A stretch of 64,000 nucleotides of DNA from Luteipulveratus mongoliensis (lineage in GTDB: Bacteria > Actinomycetota > Actinomycetes > Actinomycetales > Dermatophilaceae), in NCBI RefSeq assembly GCF_001190945.1, contig NZ_CP011112.1, positions 3,782,001 to 3,846,000 of the forward strand. Reading direction: 5' to 3'. The translations under genes were made by a program, and so were the position numbers. The number at the start of each line of letters is the position of its first letter. Position 1 is the stretch's first letter. Shown piece after piece: positions 1 to 9,553 of this stretch. Below the pieces are notes generated by a model. That model saw only the letters and a program-made list of their open reading frames with translations. It searched no databases and was not told the origin of the DNA.

Positions 1-1
1 G

Positions 2-1786
2 CTCAGACCGACGACCCGTTCGCTGATCAGATCCGGGCCGAGCGTCGGGGAGCAGGAGGTTCTCCTGCGTACGACTGAAGACGCCATGGAGGCGTACCTG
101 GCCATTCCCAGCCGACGCTGTGTGATTCTCGGCGAGCCTGGCACCGGTAAGACGACGACCGCCGTGCTGCTGACCAGACAGCTGCTTGAGTCGTGGAAGC
201 CTGAGCTCCAGGGCAAGCAAGTCAAAGCCGTACCCGTCTTCGTCTCGCTCGCTGACTGGAAGCCGCTGTCCAGCGAGGGCGCTGAGGCAACCGGGCTCCT
301 CGACTGGATGAGCAGCAAGCTGTCCGACCAGTACCGCTTCCTGAACGACAAGCGGTATGGCGACAACGTGGCCATGGAGCTGATCAGAACCGGCCGGGTG
401 CGCCCGGTCCTTGACGGGCTCGACGAGATCGGCATTCCCGATGACCCCGCTGGCACCAAGGCGCTTCAGGCCGAGGCGCTCAGCCAGATCAGCGAGGCGG
501 CCGACGCGTACTGGTCACAGCCTGCTGAAGACCCCGCGGGTCTGGTGCTCACGTGTCGGGTGCGCGACCTCGAGGCCACGATGGGGGCTGGCGGAGTCCG
601 CGGGGAGATCGAGGACGCCAGGGTCGTCGAGGTCCAGACCCTTGACCTGAAGGAAGCCAAGGCCTTCATCATGAAAGGTGCGACCGGTGTGCAGCGTGCT
701 CACTGGGACACGTGGCTGGACACGGTGACGCACGGGGAGCCTGTTGCCGAGGCGTTCTCCCGACCGTTGTTCGTGTCCCTCGCCCGGGGATACCGCTTGG
801 GCAACGGGGCTCCAGACGATCTGCAGCAGTGTCGAGACGTCCGATCGGTCGAGCGCAAGCTGTTGACCCATCTCGTGGAGAGCGCCTACGCCAAGCGCCC
901 TGGGGGCGCAGCGGACCGCTGGGGCAGTACCAAGGCGGAGCGGTGGCTCGGGTTCGTCGCGAAGGAGATGAACGTCCGCGGTCTACGCGCCTTCACCTGG
1001 TGGGATCTGCCATCACTTCTCGGCCGTGCGCACAGCCTGCTTGCCGGGCTGATCGGATTCCTTCTGATCGCTCCCGCGGTGGCCATGGGCATCGCCATCG
1101 TCTTCAGCGATGCTCTCGGCACAGCGCAAGCCGTTGTCCTTGCTGGGGTGATCGGTCTCGTGGTCGGCAGCACCTTTGGCTGGCTGTCGATGCACACCGT
1201 GCCGCCACCTGCCGAGATGCACTTCGGGAAATCAGGCCGTGCCCGTTCGATAGCAGTGTCCGGGCTGCTCGTAGGCGCCCTCGGCGCCGCGGCCGGCATG
1301 GTCGCGGGAGGGCCAACGCTCGAACACGCGATCATGGGACTGATGCTGGCGGCTCCCATCGCCATCGCGTACGCAGGGGCGACCATCGACGCCAGCGTTC
1401 GAGTCGCTGGGTCCGGTCGCCTGATGCACAACGACATCGTCGTGGCGCTGGTGTTCACTCTGGCCTACGGAGTACCGATCGCGTTGGTCACCGCAACCGT
1501 CGCGCACCGGCCGGTGCTCGGCATCGTGTTCGGGCTGTGGGCCGGGCTGGCGGGCGGCCTGACCTACGGTCTGCCGTGGCTGGTCACCCTGCGACCAGAG
1601 CGGGTCGGTGTGATCGCGGTGGCACACCTCGTGGTTGCTCAGCTGATCAGTCGGGGTCGGTTGCCGTGGCAGGTCATCCCGTTCCTCGAAGAGGCGTGCA
1701 ACCGTGGCGTGCTGCAACGAGTCGGCCCGGCCTACGAGTTCCGCCACGCGGACCTTCAGGAAGTGCTCGCGGACCGAGCGAAGTAG
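2..1786 (+). CDS. NACHT-type NTPase with multi-helix membrane domain (5' end outside window)
   Basis: P-loop NTPase of the STAND/NACHT type. Numbering from the ATG at 86, Walker A (GEPGTGKT) is at residues 16-23, the Walker B-like VLDGLDEIG at 108-116, and a sensor-like LTCRVRD at about 155-161. Residues about 315-510 form five or six hydrophobic helices, followed by a C-terminal winged-helix-like segment (LPWQVIPFLEEACNRGVL) ending in EFRHADLQEVLADRAK. This architecture recurs in actinobacterial NACHT proteins. The frame stays open to base 2 with no stop, and Walker A lies only 16 residues after the first ATG, so the true start and an N-terminal domain probably lie upstream. The gene converges on the next one with a 31-bp overlap. 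Some bacterial NACHT proteins act in antiphage defence; the role here is inferred only from the domain. Confidence 0.75.
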   Translation, partial: LRPTTRSLIRSGPSVGEQEVLLRTTEDAMEAYLAIPSRRCVILGEPGTGKTTTAVLLTRQLLESWKPELQGKQVKAVPVFVSLADWKPLSSEGAEATGLLDWMSSKLSDQYRFLNDKRYGDNVAMELIRTGRVRPVLDGLDEIGIPDDPAGTKALQAEALSQISEAADAYWSQPAEDPAGLVLTCRVRDLEATMGAGGVRGEIEDARVVEVQTLDLKEAKAFIMKGATGVQRAHWDTWLDTVTHGEPVAEAFSRPLFVSLARGYRLGNGAPDDLQQCRDVRSVERKLLTHLVESAYAKRPGGAADRWGSTKAERWLGFVAKEMNVRGLRAFTWWDLPSLLGRAHSLLAGLIGFLLIAPAVAMGIAIVFSDALGTAQAVVLAGVIGLVVGSTFGWLSMHTVPPPAEMHFGKSGRARSIAVSGLLVGALGAAAGMVAGGPTLEHAIMGLMLAAPIAIAYAGATIDASVRVAGSGRLMHNDIVVALVFTLAYGVPIALVTATVAHRPVLGIVFGLWAGLAGGLTYGLPWLVTLRPERVGVIAVAHLVVAQLISRGRLPWQVIPFLEEACNRGVLQRVGPAYEFRHADLQEVLADRAK

Positions 1787-2367
1787 ACCACCGCAGGAGG
1801 GGCATTCCGCCAGACGATGGGGCTGACCGTGACCTCGCCGAAGCAGGTCTGTAGCCGGCGATAGAACCGGGCGGCTGATGGCAGGACCCGACCATGGACG
1901 TACGCGAACGTGGTGAAGGTGCCACCGTCGGCCAGACCCTCGATCGCGGCGACGAGCAGTCGTTCCTGAAGCGCCTCGCCGAATCCCGCCCAAGGCAGCG
2001 AGCTGACGATGAGCTCCGCCCCGCCCAGACCGCGCTCGGCGAGCAGGTCAGGTAGCCGGACCGCGTCATCGTTGATCACGGTGACCTCTGGAAACCGGTC
2101 GGACAGCAAAGCCGCCAGGCGTGGGTTGGTGTCGATCGCCAGGTGTGTGCCGTGGCCGGCGAGACGTTGCTGGATAGCGCCGGTGAAGGCGCCGGTCCCG
2201 GGGCCGAGCTCGACCACGAGTGGGTCCCCGGCGGATGTCAAGGGCGAGATCGCCACCTGAGCAAGGGCCGGGGAGCTCGGCAGGACCGCGCCGGTCTGCA
2301 CCGGGTGGCGAAGAAACTCGCGAAAGAAGATAGCTGCGTCGCCGTGCCTGCGGGCCGGCTCAGGCAT
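1756..2367 (-). CDS. class I SAM-dependent methyltransferase, phospholipid N-methyltransferase-like
   Basis: A 203-residue Rossmann methyltransferase. SAM motif I is ELGPGTGAF at residues 53-61, followed by an acidic ribose-binding strand (AIDTNP) and a conserved SSLPWAGF segment in the place of motif IV. The N-terminal FFREFLRHPVQTGAVLPSSP resembles small phospholipid N-methyltransferases (PmtA type) and rRNA adenine dimethylase relatives. It overlaps the 3' end of the PAP2-family gene by 8 bp and is read in the same direction, so the two are probably co-transcribed, which supports a lipid substrate. Substrate identity is an inference; an RNA or small-molecule target is not excluded. Confidence 0.7.
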   Translation of the reverse strand: MPEPARRHGDAAIFFREFLRHPVQTGAVLPSSPALAQVAISPLTSAGDPLVVELGPGTGAFTGAIQQRLAGHGTHLAIDTNPRLAALLSDRFPEVTVINDDAVRLPDLLAERGLGGAELIVSSLPWAGFGEALQERLLVAAIEGLADGGTFTTFAYVHGRVLPSAARFYRRLQTCFGEVTVSPIVWRNAPPAVVYFARSASTS

Positions 2368-3022
2368 GGATCAGGTCCGCATGCTGCGGTTGAGACGAGA
2401 GACGGCCCACCCAGCAAGCCGCGCCGGCGACCACGAGCCCGCCGAGCATGTCCGCGATGTAGTGCTGATGGACGAACACGGTCGAGGCCATGATCAGTGC
2501 GCACCATGCGGCGACGTAGCGACCGACCCGGGCGTTGTAGCGAAGCCAGTGCACGCCGATGATCACCGAGAACCCGGCATGCAGACTCGGGAAGCAGTTG
2601 TAGGCCTCGTCATTGCCGTAGACCGCCCGCAGCATCCTGGCGAACACGTCGTCTCCACGGACGACCGGCCGGGGAACGTGCGTCTGAGCGAACACATAGA
2701 ACACGAAGGCGACGACCAGCAGCAGCACCGCTGAGACCAGCGCCGACCGCGCCAGCTGGGGTGCTCGGACCGCGAAGAGCAGGAGGCTCAACGGAGCGAG
2801 CGCCAGGATCGAGACGTAGGGCACGACGAGCTGCTTGACCAGCGGAATGTGCTCATCAATCGGCGTGCGGAGGTTCCACCGCGCTGGACCGTGATTGAGC
2901 GGGCCGTACAACGCGAACAGCCCGACCACGAGGAGGAAGAGCACCCCGAGAACGACCAGCTCGTTCCGGCTCGGACGGCGCTGGACTGCAGGCCGGGCCG
3001 CTTGAGGGATGTCACCAGCCAT
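2360..3022 (-). CDS. PAP2-superfamily membrane phosphatase / inositolphosphotransferase-like protein
   Basis: A 220-residue integral membrane protein with a basic N-terminus and about five or six helices. The PAP2 signature motifs are clear: NCFPSLHAGFS at about 142-152 (motif 2, His 148) and HQHYIADMLGG at about 185-195 (motif 3, nucleophilic His plus Asp 191). The FPSLHAG form with a following VHWLRY segment is typical of the Aur1/Ipt1-like branch that handles lipid phosphates or inositol-phosphoryl head groups. It is first of a two-gene operon with the downstream methyltransferase, overlapping it by 8 bp, which suggests joint action on membrane lipids. The exact lipid is not determinable. 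Confidence 0.75.
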   Translation of the reverse strand: MAGDIPQAARPAVQRRPSRNELVVLGVLFLLVVGLFALYGPLNHGPARWNLRTPIDEHIPLVKQLVVPYVSILALAPLSLLLFAVRAPQLARSALVSAVLLLVVAFVFYVFAQTHVPRPVVRGDDVFARMLRAVYGNDEAYNCFPSLHAGFSVIIGVHWLRYNARVGRYVAAWCALIMASTVFVHQHYIADMLGGLVVAGAACWVGRLSSQPQHADLIHA

Positions 3023-3160
3023 TGCGGCTACTCAGCGTGCAGAGTCGGCAGGAGTGGTCACGAGGAAACGCTAGTCCATGGTGGCTTGACGCGGCGGGGC
3101 AACAGCTGCTGCATCATCTACACCTGAGTCGTCTGGAACGCCGCGCCGAACCTCGCCGGA

Positions 3161-3757
3161 TCACGATGCGCCCGGCTCGTCCAGCACGAGGGGCACGAAG
3201 CGGTACCACCCGTGCTCCTCCTGCCGCACCCCGTCCTCATCGCGGGTCACCCGCAGCATCCGGCCCTGCACCGGGAGCACCATCACGCCCCCGATCCCGA
3301 CCTGCTCAACCAGCTGGTCCGGCAGCTCATCGGCCTCGGCCGACACGAGGATCCGATCGAACGGCGCCACGTCGGGCAGACCGAGCGTCCCAGGCGTGGC
3401 GACCCTGATCTGGGCCCACGTCTGCTCCGTCGCGTTGAGCGCACGTGCTCCGAAGGCGGCCAGCTCGGGGATGCGCTCGACTCCGAGCACCAGGCCGTCC
3501 GGCCCGACGAGCCTCGCCAATATCGCAGTCGTCCACCCTGATCCCGAACCGATGTCCAGGACCCACTGACCCGGCTGGACGTCAAGCAGCTCGAGCATGT
3601 CGAGTACCGTGCGCGGCTGCGAGTTGGTCTGACCCGAGCCGATCGGGACCGGCCCGTCGAGGTCTGCGAGAGGGACCTGTCGAGGGGGCAGAAATCGCCC
3701 CCGTGGTGTACGTCGCATCGCCTCAGCCGCGCGACGGCGAGCCTCCGAGTCCGTCAT
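3161..3757 (-). CDS. pcm: protein-L-isoaspartate O-methyltransferase
   Basis: A 198-residue methyltransferase that methylates L-isoaspartyl residues in damaged proteins using SAM. The family signature PIGSGQTNSQPRTV (substrate loop) comes about 40 residues from the start, followed by SAM motif I VLDIGSGSGW and the post-I acidic VLGVERIPEL. The ATG at 3757 (MTDSEARRRAAEAM) was chosen because longer versions run into the divergent lhr gene and add non-conserved sequence. A GGGAGG lies 14 nt upstream, a somewhat long spacing, so the ATG at 3784 remains an alternative. It is divergent from lhr with about 73 bp between starts. Confidence 0.85.
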   Translation of the reverse strand: MTDSEARRRAAEAMRRTPRGRFLPPRQVPLADLDGPVPIGSGQTNSQPRTVLDMLELLDVQPGQWVLDIGSGSGWTTAILARLVGPDGLVLGVERIPELAAFGARALNATEQTWAQIRVATPGTLGLPDVAPFDRILVSAEADELPDQLVEQVGIGGVMVLPVQGRMLRVTRDEDGVRQEEHGWYRFVPLVLDEPGAS

Positions 3758-3830
3758 CCGTTCAGTATTGTCCTCCCGGACCATGCCGGGCGGCCTACCG
3801 ATGTCGTACGCCGGTGGCAGGCTGAGCGGT

Positions 3831-6800
3831 ATGTCCGCCCAGGTGCTCGACCGGTTCTCCCCTGCCACGCGTGCGTGGTTCACGGGGAGCTTCCGTGAGC
3901 CGACGGCGGCGCAGGCCGGCGCCTGGGATGCCATCAGCTCTGGCCAGCACACTCTGGTCGTCGCACCGACCGGGTCCGGCAAGACCTTGTCCGCCTTCCT
4001 CTGGGCCCTGGACCGGATGGCGTCCGAGCCGGTTCCGCAGGAGCGGTTGGCGCGCTGTCGGGTGCTCTACGTCTCGCCCATGAAGGCGCTCGCCGTCGAC
4101 GTGGAGCGCAACCTGCGCTCGCCCCTCGTCGGGATCAAGCATGCGGCCACCCGGCTCGGGCTGCCCGAGCCTGACGTGACGGTTGCGGTGCGCTCGGGTG
4201 ACACGCCAGCACAGGAGCGCCGCGCCTTCCAGCGACGCCCGTCCGATGTGCTGATCACGACGCCTGAGTCGCTCTTCCTCCTCTTGACCTCGAGCGCGCG
4301 CGAGGCTCTCGTCGGTGTCGAGACCGTGATCGTCGACGAGGTCCACGCGGTGGCCGGCACCAAGCGGGGCGCTCATCTCGCGCTGACCCTCGAACGGCTG
4401 GATGCGTTGCTGGACAAGCCCGCTCAGCGCATCGGGCTGTCCGCGACCGTGCGTCCGGTCGAGGAGGTCGCACGGTTCCTGGGCGGCGGGCGACCGGTCA
4501 CCACGGTCCAGCCGCCCTCGACCAAGGAGTGGGACCTGGACGTTGTCGTGCCGGTGCCGGACATGGCCGAGCTCGGCCAGACCAACGGCCCGGGCGGCGC
4601 TCCCGACGACCCTCAGGAGCGCGCCTCGATCTGGCCCCACGTCGAGGAACGCATCGTCGACCTGGTCGTGCAGCAGCGGTCGACCCTGATCTTCGCCAAC
4701 TCTCGCCGGCTGGCCGAGCGCCTGACTGCACGCCTCAACGAGATATGGCAGGAGCGGTTGGAGGAGTCAGCCGCCGCACCCGACGACGAGGCGACCACTC
4801 GGCGTACGACCGGGACGCCAGCTCAGCTGATGGCACAGTCCGGGCAGAGCCACGGTGCGCCGGCCGTCCTCGCGCGCGCCCACCACGGCTCGGTCAGCAA
4901 GGAGCAGCGCGCGCAGGTCGAGGACGACCTCAAGGCGGGCCGGCTGCCGGCGGTCGTGGCCACCAGCTCGCTCGAGCTCGGCATCGACATGGGTGCGGTC
5001 GACCTGGTCATCCAGGTCGAGTCACCGCCGAGTGTTGCCAGCGGCCTGCAGCGGGTCGGCCGCGCCGGCCACCAGGTGGGTGCGGTCTCTCGGGGTGTGC
5101 TGTTCCCGAAGTTCCGCGGCGACCTCGTGCAGACCGCCGTCGTCGTCGAGCGGATGCGGTCGGGCGGCATCGAGGCGCTCAGGGTGCCCGCCAACCCGGT
5201 CGATGTGCTCGCTCAGCAGATCGTCGCGATGTGCGCGATGGACGACTGGGCGGTCGACGACCTCGAACAGCTCGTCCAGCGCGCCACGCCGTTCGCCGCA
5301 CTGCCCCGCTCCATCCTCGAGTCCGTGCTCGACATGCTGTCCGGCCGCTACCCGAGTGAGGAGTTCGCCGAGCTGCGGCCGCGCCTGGTCTGGGACCGCG
5401 TGGCCGGCACCCTCTCCGGTCGGCGCGGAGCGCAGTGGCTGGCCGTGACCAGCGGAGGCACGATCCCCGATCGCGGGCTCTACGGCGTCTTCCTGGCGGG
5501 CGGCAACGGGCCCGGGCGCCGGGTCGGTGAGCTCGACGAGGAGATGGTCTACGAGTCGCGCGTCGGCGACGTGTTCACCCTCGGCACCACGAGCTGGCGG
5601 ATCGAGGACATCACCCATGACCAGGTGCTCGTGACCCCTGCGCCGGGGCAACCGGGGCGGCTGCCGTTCTGGAAGGGCGACACCCTCGGACGACCGGCCG
5701 AGCTCGGGCGGGCTGTGGGCGGGTTCGTCCGCGAGGTGATGGCGCTCGACGACGAGCAGGCGCGAGCCCGGGTGGCGAAGGCCGGGCTGGACACCTGGGC
5801 CGGTGACAACCTGCTCGCCTATCTGCGCGAGCAGAAGGAGGCCACCGGTCATCTCCCCCACGACCGCGCGATCGTGGTCGAGCGGTTCCGGGACGAGCTC
5901 GGCGACTGGCGCGTCGTCGTCCACTCACCGTTCGGCGCCCAGCTCCATGCACCCTGGGCACTCTGTGTGGCCGCACGACTGCGCGAGCGGTTCGGCGTCG
6001 ATGTCCAGGCCATGCACGGCGACGACGGCATCGTCTTCCGGCTCCTCGACCTCGATGCCGGCTCCGACTCGGGCGATGGTCCGGCCGCGCTCGATGACCT
6101 AATGTCCATCATTGCGCTCGACCCGGACGACGTGCAGGACATCGTCACGACCGAGATCGGTGGATCTGCTTTATTTGCAGCACGATTCAGAGAGTGCGCC
6201 GCCCGCGCGCTGCTGCTGCCGAGGCGACGGCCTGGACAACGCCAGGCACTGTGGCAGCAGCGCCAGCGATCTGCTCAGCTGCTCGAGGTCGCCAGCCGCT
6301 ACCCGTCGTTCCCGATCGTCCTCGAAGCCGTGCGCGAGTGCATCCAGGACGTGTTCGACGTGCCCGGGCTGGCCGACCTGATGCGCGACATTGCCGCCCG
6401 GAGGGTTCGCCTGGTCGAGGTCGAGACGACGACGCCGTCACCGTTCGCCAAGAGTCTGCTGTTTGGCTATGTCGCGCAGTTCTTGTACGAAGGCGATTCA
6501 CCGCTGGCCGAGCGCCGGGCCGCCGCCCTCGCACTCGATCCCTCCCTGCTCGGCGAGCTGCTCGGTCAGGGCGAGGGCGCCGCGCTGCGGGACCTGCTCG
6601 ACAGCGACGTCATCCAGCAGACCGAGGCCGAGCTGCAACGACTGGTCCCTGAGCGCCGCTGCCGCGACGCCGAGGACATCGCCGACCTGGTGCGGTGGCT
6701 GGGGCCGCTCACGCTCGATGAGATCCGCGAACGCTCCAACGACGATGTCGTCGAGCGCGTGGGCACCTTCGTCGAGGAGCTGATCACCGCGCGACGCCTG

Positions 6801-8543
6801 ATCGCCGTTCGGGTCGCGGAGCGTGACTGCGTCGCGGCGATCGAAGACGCGGCACGGCTGCGGGACGCGCTCGGCGTGGCTCTACCGGTCGGCGTACCCA
6901 TCGCCTTCCAGGAAGCCGTGGCCGACCCGCTCGGCGACCTGCTCGCCCGCCATGCCCGCACCCATGGTCCGTTCACGGTGCACGATGCCGCCGCTCGGTT
7001 CGGGCTCGGACGTGCGGTCGTCCACGACGGCCTGCGCCGTCTCGTGTCAGCGGGGCGTCTGATCGAGGGCGAGCTGCGACCGGTCGACCTCGGCGGTGGC
7101 CAGCACGGCACCGACTTCTGCGACGCCGAGGTGCTGCGTGTCCTCAAGCGTCGCTCGCTGGCATCCCTGCGCGCTGAGGTGGAGCCCGTGCCCGCGGTCG
7201 ACCTCGCCCGGTTCCTGCCAGCGTGGCAGGGCGTCGGCTCGGGGCAGCGCGGTGCGGACGGGCTGCTGCGTGCGGTCGAGCAGCTCGCCGGAGCGCAGGT
7301 GCCTGCGAGCGCGCTGGAGACACTCGTGCTCCCGACGCGCGTGGTCGGCTACTCTCCTGGCCTGCTCGATGAGCTGATGGCCGGCGGAGAGGTCCTGTGG
7401 CAGGGACACGCAGCTCTGCCAGGTGACGACGGATGGGTGTCACTGCACATCGCGGACACGGCACATCTCACCCTCGGCGAGGGTGACCCGACGCTCGAGC
7501 TCGATGAGTCACATCGCGCCGTCCTCGACGGTCTCGCCGGCGGCGGCGCGTACTTCTTCCGCACCCTGAGCGATGCGGTGGGCGCGACCGACGACGCAGA
7601 GCTGATCACCGCTCTCTGGGACCTCGTGTGGAGCGGTCGCGTCAGCGCCGACACGTTGGCGCCGATCCGCGCCCTGCTGTCCGGCGGACGTACGACGCAT
7701 CGCACCCGCCGCTCCGGCCCGCGCCGCACGCGACACGGCGGTCGGGCGGGCCTGGGTGGCCTCGGTGGCGGTCGGCCCACGGGGCCGTCCCGCAGCGGCC
7801 CGCCGACAGGCGTCGGGCGCTGGTCGACCTTGCCAGAGATCGAACCCAGCGCGACGGTGCGCGCACTCGCAGAGGCCGAGATCCTCCTGGACCGTCACGG
7901 TGTCGTAACGCGGGGTTCCGTTGCCGCAGAACGCATCTCGGGTGGTTTTGCGTCCGTCTACCGCGTGCTCGCGACGGCTGAGGAGTCCGGACGCGTGCGC
8001 CGCGGCTACTTCGTCGAGGGCCTTGGGGCGTCTCAATTCGCGACGGCTGGTGCAGTCGACCGGTTGCGTGCCCAGAGCCGGCCCTTGGTGTCCAGCGCGT
8101 CACCCTGGGAGAAGCCCCGCGACCGCGAGGAGTCACGTGCTGTGGTCCTGGCTGCGGCCGACCCGGCCAACCCTTACGGCGGTGCGCTGGACTGGCCAGA
8201 GCGGGTCAGGGCCGCAGCGGCCGACGACGCCACGAGCACATCGGCCGCAGCCGGGCACCGACCCGGACGCAAGGCCGGCGCGCTGGTCGTCCTCGTCGAC
8301 GGTGCACTCGTGCTCTACGTCGAGCGCGGCGGCAAGACCTTGCTCTCCTGGAGCGACAACCCGGCCGACCTACGAGCGGCCGCCGACGCACTCGCCCTGT
8401 CGGTGCGTGAAGGTGCGCTCGGCCAGCTCACCGTCGCCAAGGCCGACGGCGACCGCCTGCTCGGTTCGGACCACCCGCTGGCCGCCGCACTGACCGAAGC
8501 CGGCTTCCACGCGACACCACGGGGGTTGCGCCTGCGAGCATGA
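3831..8543 (+). CDS. lhr: ATP-dependent helicase Lhr (large helicase-related, about 1570 aa)
   Basis: SF2 helicase of the Lhr family, a 3'-5' translocase acting in DNA repair. Residues from the ATG at 3831: Walker A APTGSGKT 45-52, DEVH box 169-172, SAT motif 204-206, motif V TSSLELGID about 378-386, motif VI QRVGRAGH about 407-414. These are followed by the Lhr winged-helix and core domains and a long C-terminal region with several helix-turn-helix-like repeats, giving the full-length Lhr of about 1500-1600 residues. The start at 3831 (MSAQVLDRFSPATRAWF) fits the family N-terminus better than an ATG 21 codons upstream. In mycobacteria lhr is next to nei; here that glycosylase lies 7.6 kb downstream. 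Confidence 0.95.
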   Translation: MSAQVLDRFSPATRAWFTGSFREPTAAQAGAWDAISSGQHTLVVAPTGSGKTLSAFLWALDRMASEPVPQERLARCRVLYVSPMKALAVDVERNLRSPLVGIKHAATRLGLPEPDVTVAVRSGDTPAQERRAFQRRPSDVLITTPESLFLLLTSSAREALVGVETVIVDEVHAVAGTKRGAHLALTLERLDALLDKPAQRIGLSATVRPVEEVARFLGGGRPVTTVQPPSTKEWDLDVVVPVPDMAELGQTNGPGGAPDDPQERASIWPHVEERIVDLVVQQRSTLIFANSRRLAERLTARLNEIWQERLEESAAAPDDEATTRRTTGTPAQLMAQSGQSHGAPAVLARAHHGSVSKEQRAQVEDDLKAGRLPAVVATSSLELGIDMGAVDLVIQVESPPSVASGLQRVGRAGHQVGAVSRGVLFPKFRGDLVQTAVVVERMRSGGIEALRVPANPVDVLAQQIVAMCAMDDWAVDDLEQLVQRATPFAALPRSILESVLDMLSGRYPSEEFAELRPRLVWDRVAGTLSGRRGAQWLAVTSGGTIPDRGLYGVFLAGGNGPGRRVGELDEEMVYESRVGDVFTLGTTSWRIEDITHDQVLVTPAPGQPGRLPFWKGDTLGRPAELGRAVGGFVREVMALDDEQARARVAKAGLDTWAGDNLLAYLREQKEATGHLPHDRAIVVERFRDELGDWRVVVHSPFGAQLHAPWALCVAARLRERFGVDVQAMHGDDGIVFRLLDLDAGSDSGDGPAALDDLMSIIALDPDDVQDIVTTEIGGSALFAARFRECAARALLLPRRRPGQRQALWQQRQRSAQLLEVASRYPSFPIVLEAVRECIQDVFDVPGLADLMRDIAARRVRLVEVETTTPSPFAKSLLFGYVAQFLYEGDSPLAERRAAALALDPSLLGELLGQGEGAALRDLLDSDVIQQTEAELQRLVPERRCRDAEDIADLVRWLGPLTLDEIRERSNDDVVERVGTFVEELITARRLIAVRVAERDCVAAIEDAARLRDALGVALPVGVPIAFQEAVADPLGDLLARHARTHGPFTVHDAAARFGLGRAVVHDGLRRLVSAGRLIEGELRPVDLGGGQHGTDFCDAEVLRVLKRRSLASLRAEVEPVPAVDLARFLPAWQGVGSGQRGADGLLRAVEQLAGAQVPASALETLVLPTRVVGYSPGLLDELMAGGEVLWQGHAALPGDDGWVSLHIADTAHLTLGEGDPTLELDESHRAVLDGLAGGGAYFFRTLSDAVGATDDAELITALWDLVWSGRVSADTLAPIRALLSGGRTTHRTRRSGPRRTRHGGRAGLGGLGGGRPTGPSRSGPPTGVGRWSTLPEIEPSATVRALAEAEILLDRHGVVTRGSVAAERISGGFASVYRVLATAEESGRVRRGYFVEGLGASQFATAGAVDRLRAQSRPLVSSASPWEKPRDREESRAVVLAAADPANPYGGALDWPERVRAAAADDATSTSAAAGHRPGRKAGALVVLVDGALVLYVERGGKTLLSWSDNPADLRAAADALALSVREGALGQLTVAKADGDRLLGSDHPLAAALTEAGFHATPRGLRLRA

Positions 8544-8547
8544 AGCC

Positions 8548-9096
8548 ATGGCGAGTCCCGACTTCCACGGCGTCGTGCTGATCGTCGGCGTTCCGGGCGC
8601 AGGCAAGAGCACGGTGGCCCGAGCCCTGGCCGAACGCTTCGAGCGATCCGCGTGCATCGAGGGCGACCTCATCCAGCACGAGCTGACCGCACGCGGTCTC
8701 GTCGCGCCGGGGCAGCAGCCGCCCGAGGAGGAGTACCTCCAGCTCGCGCTGCGCTGGCGCAACTGCGCCTCTCTTGCTGACAACTTCGTCGCCGCCGGGT
8801 TCACCGCGGTGGTCGAGCACGCGGTGTCGGTCCCGCTCTTCGTCGAGCAGTTCCAGCGTGACCTCACGGCGCGGCCGCTGTCGCTCATCGTCCTTGCACC
8901 CTGCCTCGAGGTCGCGCTCGCGCGAGATGCAGTGCGGCACAAGCAGGTTGCGCACCACTTCGTCCACATGGACGCCGAGATGCGCGAAAAGCTGCGCGAC
9001 TGGGGCTGGTGGATCGACACGTCCGAGCTCACGGTCACCGAGACCGTCGACGCCATCATCGAGAGTGGCCTCAGCGCGGGTGCCCTCACACCCTGA
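8548..9096 (+). CDS. P-loop kinase-like ATPase (AAA/zeta-toxin/CPT-like)
   Basis: A 182-residue single-domain P-loop protein. Walker A GVPGAGKST is at residues 14-22, followed by an acidic EGDLIQHEL strand and a VVEHAVSVPL core strand, as in small phosphotransferases related to gluconate kinase, chloramphenicol phosphotransferase and zeta toxin. No antitoxin partner is visible. It starts 4 bp after the lhr stop, so it is almost certainly translated from the lhr mRNA. The phosphate acceptor cannot be deduced. Confidence 0.75.
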   Translation: MASPDFHGVVLIVGVPGAGKSTVARALAERFERSACIEGDLIQHELTARGLVAPGQQPPEEEYLQLALRWRNCASLADNFVAAGFTAVVEHAVSVPLFVEQFQRDLTARPLSLIVLAPCLEVALARDAVRHKQVAHHFVHMDAEMREKLRDWGWWIDTSELTVTETVDAIIESGLSAGALTP

Positions 9097-9141
9097 TCGA
9101 TCTCGGTCGCCATGTCGGTGCACGCTCCTACGCTGAGAGCC

Positions 9142-9498
9142 ATGGCACCCACACATCACACGATCGACTACATCGAGATTGCCGCTCCGGACGTCGCAGC
9201 CGCAAAGGCGTTCTACGAGAAGGCGTTCGGCTGGACCTTCAACGACTACGGCCCGGACTACGCCGGCATCTGCGCTCCGGACGGCGAGGGCGAGATCGGC
9301 GGGCTCAACCCCGGCCGCGCTGCCCAGCCCGGCGGTCCACTCGTCCTGCTCTACTCCGATGACCTCGCGGCCTCCGAGAAGGCAGTCGTGGACGCCGGCG
9401 GCACCATCGTCTCCGGACCGTACGAGTACCCCGGCGGCCATCGCTTCCACTTCACCGACCCCGGCGGCACCGAGCTGGGCGTCTACTCCCACGGCTGA
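9142..9498 (+). CDS. VOC-family (glyoxalase/bleomycin-resistance fold) protein
   Basis: A 118-residue vicinal-oxygen-chelate protein with the usual two beta-alpha-beta-beta-beta modules: HTIDYIEIAAPDVAAAKAFYEKAFGW at the N-terminus and HRFHFTDPGGTELGVYS at the C-terminus. Candidate metal ligands are the His near residue 6 and the terminal Glu in GTELGVY. The start at 9142 (MAPTHHTIDY) matches the family; a TACGCT hexamer 7 nt upstream and no Shine-Dalgarno suggest a leaderless mRNA. Substrate is unknown; such proteins include glyoxalases, dioxygenases and binding-only proteins. Confidence 0.8.
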   Translation: MAPTHHTIDYIEIAAPDVAAAKAFYEKAFGWTFNDYGPDYAGICAPDGEGEIGGLNPGRAAQPGGPLVLLYSDDLAASEKAVVDAGGTIVSGPYEYPGGHRFHFTDPGGTELGVYSHG

Positions 9499-9553
9499 CG
9501 AGCCTGGCCTCCTGCTCGGAGCAGGGTCTCGCGAGCGATCGATGTTGTGATCC

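Noticed and set aside
712-1854. Open frame overlapping the NACHT gene on the same strand
   Set aside because: Arg/Pro-rich out-of-frame translation without domains.
8548-9096. Zeta-toxin-like toxin-antitoxin module
   Set aside because: The P-loop kinase resembles zeta toxins but has no small antitoxin partner and is translated from the lhr mRNA.
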